From assembly GCF_009834515.1 (NCBI RefSeq), contig NZ_CP019426.1, forward strand, positions 3,647,501-3,711,500: DNA of 64,000 nt. Reading direction: 5' to 3'. This document shows, piece after piece, positions 1-8,674 of the stretch. The position numbers and the translations under genes are program-made. Origin of the DNA: Pseudomonas sp. R84. Its GTDB lineage: Bacteria > Pseudomonadota > Gammaproteobacteria > Pseudomonadales > Pseudomonadaceae. The notes below the pieces were generated by a model. That model saw nothing but the letters and a program-made list of their open reading frames with translations, searched no databases and was not told the DNA's origin. Every line of letters begins with the position of its first letter. The stretch's first letter is position 1.

Positions 1-256
1 CGCCATCACTCACATAAAAGCACTCAATATATGTCGCAATGGATCGAAGCAAAGAATCGTCATACCACAAAAGATAAACCTCTATAAAAAAACAACAGCC
101 GAACCAACATTAAATCAATATCAAAATAACAAAAACAACCAGCATCAATTTTAATATTGCCAACATACAACGCCTGCCCTTATAAAAACCTGCAAGCGCT
201 ACTTATCTAAATCATGACGGTAGCGCGCCTCTAAACAAGTTAATGCAGGTAAAACA
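1..256. other. A+T-rich intergenic region upstream of the PI-PLC gene
   Basis: This stretch is clearly richer in A and T than the rest of the window and contains runs of A. I see no convincing reading frame, RNA gene or terminator. A weak ribosome binding site (AGGT at about 246-249) precedes the ATG at 257. The promoter of the next gene presumably lies here, but no -35/-10 pair stands out. Confidence 0.5.
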
Positions 257-1114
257 ATGAACACTCAATACAGCAATCATCAATGGATGACGGCGACACC
301 CGCTATCGATACCCTGTCGCTTTTCGAACTGACCTTGCCGGGCACACACAACGCTGGCACTGACTGGAAAGCCTCTTACCCTTTTTTCGGCCCGCCGCGC
401 CACTGGCTGGCGTGTCAGCACGATACGTTCTACAGCCAGCTTCGAAACGGTTCCAGAGTTCTCGACATACGTTTGACCTACGATCAAAACGCCGAGGGTC
501 TCGGTAAATTCCCCATGCATCACGGTGGACACCGCAACTCCCGGACGCTAGGACATCTGGTAACCGACATCAACGATTTTCTCGCTAAAAACCCTGACGA
601 GTTCATCATTGTCGACTTCCATGATTTGGCAGGCAGCAACTTCGACTTCAAATACTTCAACGAAATAATCATTCGTTTTCTGGGTGAACGACTGATACCG
701 AGAGGCAACCGCTCGCTTAGTCTGGAACAACTAAAACGCATCAGCCCCATGCAGCGGGTTTTGGTTGCGGCGCGCTCTCATCAGGCTCTTCACAGCGGTG
801 TCTTTATCGATTCGATCAATCACCAATGGTCCGGAAAAGACATTACCACTGCGAAAGAGTTACAACAGTTCATCGGCAACGTACTGGAGAATTCTTTCAG
901 CGTCTGGGCCCCTTGGTCTTTATCAGCAACCAGCTACAGTATCGCCGGCGGGCCGGTGGATATTCATAGCGATCTTGACGTCTGGTTTGACCCTGCGAAA
1001 AGTGACTGGGCGCAACAGTGCAATATCATCAATGTTGATTTCATCGAAGAATCGCGCATTGTCGAGTTTTGCCGCGCAGCCAACCTGAACAAGGTGCGTC
1101 AGCGTAACGCCTGA
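257..1114 (+). CDS. PI-PLC-like phosphodiesterase
   Basis: This 285-residue protein has the X-domain layout of bacterial phosphatidylinositol-specific phospholipase C, which cleaves phosphatidylinositol or GPI anchors to an inositol 1,2-cyclic phosphate. The N-terminal motif LPGTHNAG supplies a candidate catalytic His31. RVLDIRL (Arg72) and FPMHHGGH (His88/His89) match the second strand and second catalytic His of the Bacillus enzymes. IIVDFHDL (about 116-123) is a further family motif. The length fits the compact bacterial enzymes. I see no N-terminal signal peptide, which is odd for a secreted lipase, so it is either cytosolic or exported by another route. It stands alone, facing the same way as mtlR. 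The family call is firm; the substrate is inferred. Confidence 0.82.
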   Translation: MNTQYSNHQWMTATPAIDTLSLFELTLPGTHNAGTDWKASYPFFGPPRHWLACQHDTFYSQLRNGSRVLDIRLTYDQNAEGLGKFPMHHGGHRNSRTLGHLVTDINDFLAKNPDEFIIVDFHDLAGSNFDFKYFNEIIIRFLGERLIPRGNRSLSLEQLKRISPMQRVLVAARSHQALHSGVFIDSINHQWSGKDITTAKELQQFIGNVLENSFSVWAPWSLSATSYSIAGGPVDIHSDLDVWFDPAKSDWAQQCNIINVDFIEESRIVEFCRAANLNKVRQRNA

Positions 1115-1192
1115 TCGGCCAACTTTACCTACTGGCACAAACGGACCGGAAAGAGGCATGATCGGCGGCGAGAACAAAAAAAGCGCCCCGCC

Positions 1193-2098
1193 ATGACCCG
1201 AACCGCCCGCGTGACCGACCCTTCATACGAGTTGATGGATGACCATAACGGGTTGTCCATCATCTACCGCCAGCACGGTTTTCCATGCCCGCTGGTGCGC
1301 TGGCATTTCCACAAGGAATACGAGCTGCACCTGATCGTCGCCAGCTCCGGCAAGGTGTTCATCGGCGACTACATCGGCAATTTTTACCCCGAAACCCTGT
1401 TTCTCACCGGCCCTAACTTGCCGCACAACTGGATCAGCCAGGTGGCCGAGGACGAGGTCGTTGAGAAGCGCGACATGCTGGTCAACTTCACCGACGAGCT
1501 GTTCGAGAGTGGCCATCAGGTGTTTGCCGAACTGAAAACCCTGGCGCCCCTGCTGGAACGTGCGCAGTACGGCATCGAGTTTCGCTGCAAGCGTACCATC
1601 CGCCAGGCCATGACGCTCATGCAGCGAATCGCCGACAGCAAGGGCATCACCCGCCTCGGGCACTTTTTCATCCTGATGGAGTTGCTTGCCGCCAGCGATG
1701 ATTTCCAGTTGTTGTCCGGCGCCACCACCCCGCAACTCGCCGATGAGCACAACATCGATCGCACCAACCGGGCGGTCGATTACATCTTCAGCCACTACGC
1801 CCGGGATATTTCGCTGGAAGAAGTCGCCGACCATCTGGGCATGACGCCGACTTATTTCAGTCGTGTATTCAAGCAGGCCACGGGGCGCAATTTCATCGAG
1901 TTCGTCAATCGCCTGCGCATCAGCAAATCCTGCGAGCTGCTGGCTGATGGTGACAAACCGGTGACCGAGGTGTGTTTCGAATCCGGCTTCAACAATATTT
2001 CCAATTTCAATCGGCGCTTTCAGCAGCTCAAAGGTATGACGCCGTCGCATTACCGCCGGCTCGCGGTGCAGCGCCTGACTGAACAGAACCACCACTGA
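1193..2098 (+). CDS. mtlR: AraC-family activator of the mannitol operon (MtlR)
   Basis: This 301-residue transcription factor has an N-terminal cupin-like sensor region (RWHFHKEYELHLIV, about residues 38-51) and a C-terminal AraC/XylS double helix-turn-helix (about 196-292, with YFSRVFKQATGRNF and a second helix around GFNNISNFNRRFQ). It sits directly upstream of and parallel to mtlE, the position of MtlR in P. fluorescens, where it activates the polyol operon in response to mannitol, sorbitol or arabitol. The ATG at 1193 gives the usual family length. No strong Shine-Dalgarno sequence is visible. A repeat element separates it from mtlE, so it is probably a separate transcription unit. Confidence 0.9.
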   Translation: MTRTARVTDPSYELMDDHNGLSIIYRQHGFPCPLVRWHFHKEYELHLIVASSGKVFIGDYIGNFYPETLFLTGPNLPHNWISQVAEDEVVEKRDMLVNFTDELFESGHQVFAELKTLAPLLERAQYGIEFRCKRTIRQAMTLMQRIADSKGITRLGHFFILMELLAASDDFQLLSGATTPQLADEHNIDRTNRAVDYIFSHYARDISLEEVADHLGMTPTYFSRVFKQATGRNFIEFVNRLRISKSCELLADGDKPVTEVCFESGFNNISNFNRRFQQLKGMTPSHYRRLAVQRLTEQNHH

Positions 2099-2108
2099 CA
2101 ACCCAATT

Positions 2109-2207
2109 CCCCTGTAGGAGTGAGCCTGCTCGCGATAGCGGTGGGACAGCTTGCAAAAATGCTGGCTGACATTCCGCTATCGCGAGCAGGCTCACTCCTA
2201 CAAGGGG
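2109..2207. repeat. REPIN-like inverted repeat, family A, copy 1
   Basis: Two arms, GTAGGAGTGAGCCTGCTCGC and its reverse complement, each extended by GATAGCGG, face each other around a spacer of about 35 bases. The outer bases CCCCTGTAGGAG and CTCCTACAAGGGG also pair imperfectly. Identical arms recur near 3777, 5694, 24349 and 50243. The layout matches the REP doublets (REPINs) of the P. fluorescens group. The RNA could fold into a long hairpin behind mtlR. Confidence 0.9.
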
Positions 2208-2368
2208 CTGTGTCGGCATCAAAAACCTGTACGCATTCGATAGCACCTCGGCGCTGAAAAGCCCTTCTCTGCATTCACCACGTCAAAGCCCAGTGCAAAA
2301 AAGTATCGACAAAAGTGCTAGGGATGATTTGTCAGTCCTGCAATTGAAGGCTGTAATCAGCGCACATT

Positions 2369-2384
2369 CTTCCTGCACAGGAAG
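2369..2384. promoter_or_regulatory. 16-bp perfect palindrome upstream of mtlE
   Basis: CTTCCTGCACAGGAAG is a perfect inverted repeat of 7 bases around a central CA, about 58 bases upstream of the mtlE start. It lies in the only non-repeat part of the mtlR-mtlE gap, where the mtl promoter and the MtlR site must be. It may be an operator. AraC-type activators usually bind direct repeats, so another regulator is possible. No -10/-35 pair could be assigned with confidence. Confidence 0.4.
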
Positions 2385-2441
2385 ACACAAAAACAATAAC
2401 TGTCCTTCTGTAACCCGCTGGGTGCAGAAAAGGAGTGCACG

Positions 2442-3752
2442 ATGCAACCGACTGCAAAAGCTCTGCTTGCCCTCACCTGCATGACCCTCAGCAGCGTCAG
2501 CCTTGGCGCCCAGACCCTGACCATCGCCACCGTCAACAACAGCGACATGATCCGCATGCAAAAGCTCTCGAAAACCTTCGAGACCGAGCATCCGGACATC
2601 AAACTCAATTGGGTCGTGCTGGAAGAAAACGTCCTGCGCCAACGCCTGACCACCGACATCGCCACTCAGGGCGGGCAGTTCGACGTGTTGACCATCGGCA
2701 TGTACGAAGCGGCACTGTGGGGCGCCAAAGGCTGGCTGGAACCGATGAAGGATCTGCCGGCCAGTTACGCCCTCGACGACGTGTTCCCGTCGGTGCGTGA
2801 AGGCCTGTCAGTCAAGGGTTCGCTGTACGCCTTGCCGTTCTACGCGGAAAGCTCGATCACCTATTACCGCACCGACCTGTTCAAGGATGCCGGGCTGACC
2901 ATGCCCGAGCGTCCGACCTGGGAACAGATCGCCGGCTTCGCCGAAAAACTCACCAATAAAGACAAAGAGCAGTACGGCATCTGCCTGCGCGGCAAGGCCG
3001 GTTGGGGCGAGAACATGGCGCTGATCACCACCGTCGCCAACGCCTATGGCGCGCGCTGGTTCGATGAGCAGTGGAAACCGGAATTCAGCGGCCCTGAGTG
3101 GAAAAACGCGCTGAACTTCTACGTCGACACCATGAAGAAATCTGGCCCGCCGGGCGCTTCCAGCAACGGTTTCAACGAAAACCTCGCACTGTTCAACAGC
3201 GGCAAATGCGCAATGTGGGTCGATGCCAGCGTCGCCGGTTCGTTCGTTACCGACAAAACTCAAAGCAAAGTCGCCGATCACGTCGGCTTCACCTTCGCCC
3301 CGCATCAAGTGACTGACAAAGGTTCGGCCTGGCTGTACTCCTGGGCGCTGGCGATTCCGACCAGTTCCAAAGCCAAGGATGCAGCGAAAGAGTTCAGCGC
3401 CTGGGCAACTTCCAAGGAATACGGTGAGTTGGTGGCCAAAACTGACGGCATCGCCAACGTTCCGCCGGGCACCCGCGCCTCGACCTACAGCGACGCTTAC
3501 ATGAGCGCCGCGCCGTTCGCCAAGGTCACGCTGGAATCGTTGAAAGCGGCTGACCCGAGCAAACCGACGCTGAAACCGGTGCCGTACATTGGCATTCAAC
3601 TGGTGACCATTCCTGAGTTCCAGGCCGTGGGCACCCAGGTTGGCAAGCTGTTCTCGGCAGCGCTGATCGGCCAGACCACGGTGGATCAAGCTCTGACCGC
3701 CGCGCAGCAAACCACTGAACGCGAGATGAAGCGCGCCGGTTATCCCAAGTAA
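2442..3752 (+). CDS. mtlE: Mannitol/sorbitol ABC importer, periplasmic binding protein
   Basis: This 436-residue solute-binding protein of ABC family 1 has a signal peptide of about 23 residues ending SLGA before QTLTIATVNN. The mature part has the two-lobed MalE-like pattern (FDVLTIGMYEAALWG; ALPFYAESSITYYRTDLF; GWGENMALITT). In P. fluorescens MtlE captures mannitol, glucitol and arabitol for MtlFGK. A good ribosome binding site, AAGGAG at 2430-2435, precedes the ATG. It is the first gene of the polyol operon. A family A repeat follows its stop and may protect this most abundant message from 3' decay. Confidence 0.95.
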   Translation: MQPTAKALLALTCMTLSSVSLGAQTLTIATVNNSDMIRMQKLSKTFETEHPDIKLNWVVLEENVLRQRLTTDIATQGGQFDVLTIGMYEAALWGAKGWLEPMKDLPASYALDDVFPSVREGLSVKGSLYALPFYAESSITYYRTDLFKDAGLTMPERPTWEQIAGFAEKLTNKDKEQYGICLRGKAGWGENMALITTVANAYGARWFDEQWKPEFSGPEWKNALNFYVDTMKKSGPPGASSNGFNENLALFNSGKCAMWVDASVAGSFVTDKTQSKVADHVGFTFAPHQVTDKGSAWLYSWALAIPTSSKAKDAAKEFSAWATSKEYGELVAKTDGIANVPPGTRASTYSDAYMSAAPFAKVTLESLKAADPSKPTLKPVPYIGIQLVTIPEFQAVGTQVGKLFSAALIGQTTVDQALTAAQQTTEREMKRAGYPK

Positions 3753-3776
3753 CCGCAACAGCTCGCTCCTGCCTTT

Positions 3777-3866
3777 TGTAGGAGTGAGCCTGCTCGCGAT
3801 AGCGGTGTATCAGTCACCGACGGTGTTGGATGGAAAACCGCTATCGCGAGCAGGCTCACTCCTACA
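3777..3866. repeat. REPIN-like inverted repeat, family A, copy 2 (mtlE-mtlF gap)
   Basis: Inverted arms TGTAGGAGTGAGCCTGCTCG...GATAGCGG and CCGCTATCGC...CTCCTACA fill most of the gap between mtlE and mtlF. The element lies inside a gene cluster expected to be one operon. It may form an mRNA hairpin that sets different transcript levels for the binding protein and the permeases. Confidence 0.9.
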
Positions 3867-3906
3867 TTAGATCTTCATAGGTCTGTATGACTCGGTTGTG
3901 ATCGCC

Positions 3907-4833
3907 ATGAATACTTCAACTGCCAAAGCCCACCTCGACCTGTCGCCACCTGCGCGCAAGGTCCGCGTACGCAATCCCGGCTGGTTTCTGGTCAGCCCTT
4001 CGGTGGCCCTGTTGCTGCTGTGGATGATCGTGCCGCTGGGCATGACCATCTACTTCTCGATGATCCGCTACAACCTGCTCTACCCCGGCGAAAACGAGTT
4101 CGTCGGGCTTGAGAACTTCACCTACTTTCTGACCGACTCGGGCTTCATGCCCGGTGCCACCAACACGCTGTTGCTGGTCGGTAGCGTTTTGCTGATTAGT
4201 GTGGTGTTGGGCGTATTGATCAGTGCATTGCTGGAGGCCAGTGAATTCCTTGGTCGCGGCATCGTCCGGGTCATGCTGATCTCGCCGTTCTTCATCATGC
4301 CCACGGTCGGTGCGCTGATCTGGAAGAACCTGATCTTCCATCCGGTCTCGGGGATTCTCGCCTACGTCTGGAAACTGTTCGGCGCGCAACCGGTGGACTG
4401 GCTGGCGCACTACCCGCTGCTGTCGATCATCATCATTGTTTCGTGGCAGTGGCTGCCCTTCGCCATCCTGATCCTGATGACCGCGATGCAGTCCCTCGAC
4501 CAGGAACAAAAAGAAGCCGCGCGCCTCGACGGTGCCGGGCCGATCGCGATCTTCTGGCACCTGACCCTGCCGCATCTGGCGCGGCCGATTGCTGTGGTGG
4601 TGATGATCGAAACGATCTTCCTGCTGTCGGTGTTCGCCGAGATTTTCACCACCACCAACGGCGGCCCCGGCTACGCCTCGACCAACCTCGCCTACCTGAT
4701 CTACAACCAGGCGCTGGTGCAGTTCGACGTCGGCATGGCCTCGGCGGGCGGCTTGATTGCCGTGGTCATCGCCAACATCGCCGCGATCATTCTGGTGCGG
4801 ATGATCGGCAAAAACCTGACTGACAAAGCCTGA
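3907..4833 (+). CDS. mtlF: Mannitol/sorbitol ABC importer, permease 1
   Basis: This inner-membrane permease of 308 residues belongs to the MalF-like binding-protein-dependent group. It has about six membrane helices, the first around VSPSVALLLLWMIVPLGMTI, and the cytoplasmic EAA loop EAARLDGAGPIAIFWHLTLP, which docks on the ATPase. I prefer the ATG at 3907 to a GTG three codons upstream; neither has a strong ribosome binding site. It pairs with MtlG, which begins 9 bases after its stop. Confidence 0.93.
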   Translation: MNTSTAKAHLDLSPPARKVRVRNPGWFLVSPSVALLLLWMIVPLGMTIYFSMIRYNLLYPGENEFVGLENFTYFLTDSGFMPGATNTLLLVGSVLLISVVLGVLISALLEASEFLGRGIVRVMLISPFFIMPTVGALIWKNLIFHPVSGILAYVWKLFGAQPVDWLAHYPLLSIIIIVSWQWLPFAILILMTAMQSLDQEQKEAARLDGAGPIAIFWHLTLPHLARPIAVVVMIETIFLLSVFAEIFTTTNGGPGYASTNLAYLIYNQALVQFDVGMASAGGLIAVVIANIAAIILVRMIGKNLTDKA

Positions 4834-4841
4834 GGCCTGCC

Positions 4842-5672
4842 ATGACTCTTCAACAATCCCGCCGGCTGCAAAGCCTGCTGCTCGGCACCCTGGCCTGGGC
4901 CATCGCGATCGTGATTTTCTTCCCGATCTTGTGGATGGTGATGACCAGTTTCAAAACCGAAATCGACGCGTTCGCCACGCCGCCGCAGTTCATCTTCACG
5001 CCGACGCTGGAGAACTACCTGCACATCAATGAGCGCAGCGACTACTTCAGTTTCGCCTGGAACTCGGTGGTGATTTCCTTTAGCGCCACCGCGTTGTGCC
5101 TGCTGATCGCGGTGCCCGCCGCTTACTCGATGGCGTTCTACGAAACCCAGCGCACCAAAGGCACGCTGCTGTGGATGCTCTCGACCAAGATGCTGCCGCC
5201 GGTGGGCGTGCTGATGCCGATCTACCTGCTGGCGAAGAGTTTCGGCCTGCTCGATACACGCATCGCGCTGATCGTGATCTACACGCTGATCAACCTGCCG
5301 ATCGTGGTCTGGATGGTTTACACCTACTTCAAGGACATCCCCAAAGACATCCTCGAAGCCGCCCGCCTCGACGGCGCCACGCTGTGGCAGGAAATGGTCC
5401 GCGTGCTGTTGCCGATTGCCAAGGGCGGCCTCGCCTCGACCGTGCTGCTTTCGCTGATTCTGTGCTGGAACGAGGCGTTCTGGTCGCTGAACCTGACCTC
5501 GTCGAAAGCCGCGCCACTGACCGCGTTGATCGCCTCGTATTCAAGTCCGGAAGGCTTGTTCTGGGCCAAGTTGTCGGCAGTCTCGACCCTGGCGTGTGCG
5601 CCGATCCTGATCTTCGGCTGGATCAGCCAGAAGCAACTGGTGCGCGGCCTCTCCTTCGGTGCCGTGAAATGA
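4842..5672 (+). CDS. mtlG: Mannitol/sorbitol ABC importer, permease 2
   Basis: This MalG-like permease has 276 residues, about six membrane helices and the EAA loop EAARLDGATLWQEMVRVLLP. It forms the channel with MtlF in the inner membrane. The gene starts 8 bases after the mtlF stop, so the two are translationally close. Another family A repeat lies between it and mtlK. Confidence 0.93.
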   Translation: MTLQQSRRLQSLLLGTLAWAIAIVIFFPILWMVMTSFKTEIDAFATPPQFIFTPTLENYLHINERSDYFSFAWNSVVISFSATALCLLIAVPAAYSMAFYETQRTKGTLLWMLSTKMLPPVGVLMPIYLLAKSFGLLDTRIALIVIYTLINLPIVVWMVYTYFKDIPKDILEAARLDGATLWQEMVRVLLPIAKGGLASTVLLSLILCWNEAFWSLNLTSSKAAPLTALIASYSSPEGLFWAKLSAVSTLACAPILIFGWISQKQLVRGLSFGAVK

Positions 5673-5693
5673 AGATCCCGAACCCGACACATC

Positions 5694-5788
5694 CCCCTGT
5701 AGGAGTGAGCCTGCTCGCGATGAGGCCGTGTCAGTCGCCATCATTGTTGAATGACACTCCGCTATCGCGAGCAGGCTCGCTCCTACAA
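5694..5788. repeat. REPIN-like inverted repeat, family A, copy 3 (mtlG-mtlK gap)
   Basis: The arms are CTGTAGGAGTGAGCCTGCTC... and ...GAGCAGGCTCGCTCCTACA. The left arm continues GCGATGAGG rather than GCGATAGCGG, and the right arm reads GGCTCGCTCC rather than GGCTCACTCC, so this copy has diverged. It is the second repeat inside the mtl cluster. Confidence 0.88.
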
Positions 5789-5835
5789 AAACGCGTTCGA
5801 TTCAACTGAATAATAAATTGCGGAGGCCCATCCTC

Positions 5836-6939
<1,104 letters not shown>

Positions 6940-6954
6940 TTTCGAGAACTCCCG

Positions 6955-8427
6955 ATGAAACTCAATCAACAAAATCTCCATCGTCTGGCCAGCGAAGTGC
7001 AACTGCCGGCCTACAGCCTCAACGACACGCGCCAAGGCATCGCCCACATCGGCGTCGGCGGCTTTCATCGCGCACATCAGGCGTATTACACCGATGCGCT
7101 GATGAACACCGGCGAAGCCCTCGACTGGGCGATTTGCGGCGTCGGCCTGCGCACTGAGGACCGCCGCGCCCGCGACGATCTCAAGGAGCAGGATTACCTG
7201 TTCACGCTGTTCGAACTCGGTGACAGCGACGACACCGAAGTCCGCGTGATCGGTGCGATTCGCGACATGCTGCTGGCCGAGGACGGCGCTCAGGCGTTGA
7301 TCGACAAGCTCGCCGATCCGCAAATCCGCATCGTCTCGCTGACCATCACCGAGGGTGGTTATTGCATCGACGACAGCAACGGCGAGTTCATGGCGCACCT
7401 GCCGCAGATCCAACACGATCTGGCCCATCCCGAGTCACCGAAAACCGTGTTCGGTTTTTTATGTGCAGCCTTGGAAAAACGCCGGGCGACGGGCATTCCG
7501 GCGTTTACCGTGATGTCTTGCGATAACCTGCCGCACAACGGCGCCGTGACGCGCAAGGCGCTGCTGGCGTTTGCCACACTGCGTAACAGCAACCTGTGCA
7601 GCTGGATCGACGCCAACGTCAGTTTCCCCAATGCCATGGTCGACCGCATCACCCCAATGACCAGCACCGCGCATCGCCTGCAACTGGCCGACAAACACGG
7701 CGTCGACGATGCCTGGCCGGTGGTCTGCGAGCCGTTCGTGCAATGGGTGCTGGAAGACAAATTCGTCAATGGTCGCCCGGCCTGGGAAAAGGTTGGCGTG
7801 CAGTTCACCGACGATGTTTCGCCCTATGAAGAGATGAAAATCAAACTGCTCAACGGCAGCCACTTGGCGCTGACCTATCTGGGCTTTTTGAAGGGCTACC
7901 GGTTTGTGCACGAGACCATGAACGACCCGCTGTTCGTGCGTTACATGCGTGCTTACATGGATCTGGACGTGACCCCGCAACTGGCGCCGGTGCCGGGCAT
8001 TGATCTGACGGATTACAAAAATACGCTGGTGGCGCGCTTTTCCAATCAAGCGATTGCCGATCAATTGGAGCGGGTGTGTTCGGACGGCTCGTCGAAGTTT
8101 CCCAAGTTCACTATTCCGACGATCAATCGCTTGATTGCCGATGGGCAGGAGACCAAGCGTGCGGCTCTGGTGGTCGCTGCGTGGGCGTTGTATTTGAAGG
8201 GGGTCGATGAGAATGGTGATACCTATTCGATCCCGGATCCGCGCGCGGCGTTTTGTCAGGCGTTGGTGGCGGATGATGCTTTAATCACGCAGCGGTTGTT
8301 GGCGGTTGAGGAGATTTTTGGCACGGTGATTCCGCGTTCGGCGGAGTTTGTCGCGGCGTTTGAGTGGTGCTGCAACAGTTTGCGCGAAGAAGGTGTGACG
8401 CGGACTTTGCAGCGGATTCTGGATTGA
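6955..8427 (+). CDS. mtlD: Mannitol 2-dehydrogenase (polyol dehydrogenase)
   Basis: This NAD-dependent, zinc-independent long-chain polyol dehydrogenase of 490 residues oxidises D-mannitol to D-fructose, and also acts on sorbitol and arabitol, in the cytoplasm. The N-terminal motif HIGVGGFHRAHQAYYTD is the nucleotide-binding signature. The catalytic segment MKIKLLNGSHLALTYLGF places Lys295, Asn300 and His303 exactly where the P. fluorescens enzyme has its catalytic triad. It starts 15 bases after mtlK and is in the same operon. Codon use drifts from C-ending to G/T-ending in the last 500 bases. Confidence 0.95.
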   Translation: MKLNQQNLHRLASEVQLPAYSLNDTRQGIAHIGVGGFHRAHQAYYTDALMNTGEALDWAICGVGLRTEDRRARDDLKEQDYLFTLFELGDSDDTEVRVIGAIRDMLLAEDGAQALIDKLADPQIRIVSLTITEGGYCIDDSNGEFMAHLPQIQHDLAHPESPKTVFGFLCAALEKRRATGIPAFTVMSCDNLPHNGAVTRKALLAFATLRNSNLCSWIDANVSFPNAMVDRITPMTSTAHRLQLADKHGVDDAWPVVCEPFVQWVLEDKFVNGRPAWEKVGVQFTDDVSPYEEMKIKLLNGSHLALTYLGFLKGYRFVHETMNDPLFVRYMRAYMDLDVTPQLAPVPGIDLTDYKNTLVARFSNQAIADQLERVCSDGSSKFPKFTIPTINRLIADGQETKRAALVVAAWALYLKGVDENGDTYSIPDPRAAFCQALVADDALITQRLLAVEEIFGTVIPRSAEFVAAFEWCCNSLREEGVTRTLQRILD

Positions 8428-8429
8428 AA

Positions 8430-8637
8430 AGCCCCTCACCCTAGCCCTCTCCCGGAGGGAGAGGGGACTGACCGAGGCGTTCTTGCGGAATACATCGACC
8501 TGAAAGTCCGGAGTCAAACTCAGCTTTTGAACAGCCCCGGTTGAGAGAACCGGAGTCGAACTCAGCTTTTGAACAGCCCCCCGATCGGCTCCCTTTCCCC
8601 CTCGCCCCCTTGGGGGAGAGGGCTGGGGTGAGGGGGT
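8430..8637. repeat. Composite palindromic element between mtlD and mtlY
   Basis: The left end CCCCTCACCCTAGCCCTCTC and the right end GAGAGGGCTGGGGTGAGGGG are near-perfect inverted repeats about 208 bases apart. Each also has its own local hairpin (CTCTCCCGGAGGGAGAG; CCCCCTTGGGGG). Between them are two 31-base direct repeats (8508-8538 and 8550-8580, one mismatch) containing ACTCAGCTTTTGAACAGCCC. A fragment of the end motif recurs at about 53025-53047. It resembles a small non-autonomous element, but no target duplication is obvious. Confidence 0.75.
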
Positions 8638-8674
8638 AAGCTCTTGATCTTCACCACACCCGAGTGGTTCACAC

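Noticed and set aside
1223..2101. Long open frame on the minus strand across mtlR
   Set aside because: It is a GC-bias shadow of mtlR with no ribosome binding site and no family motif.
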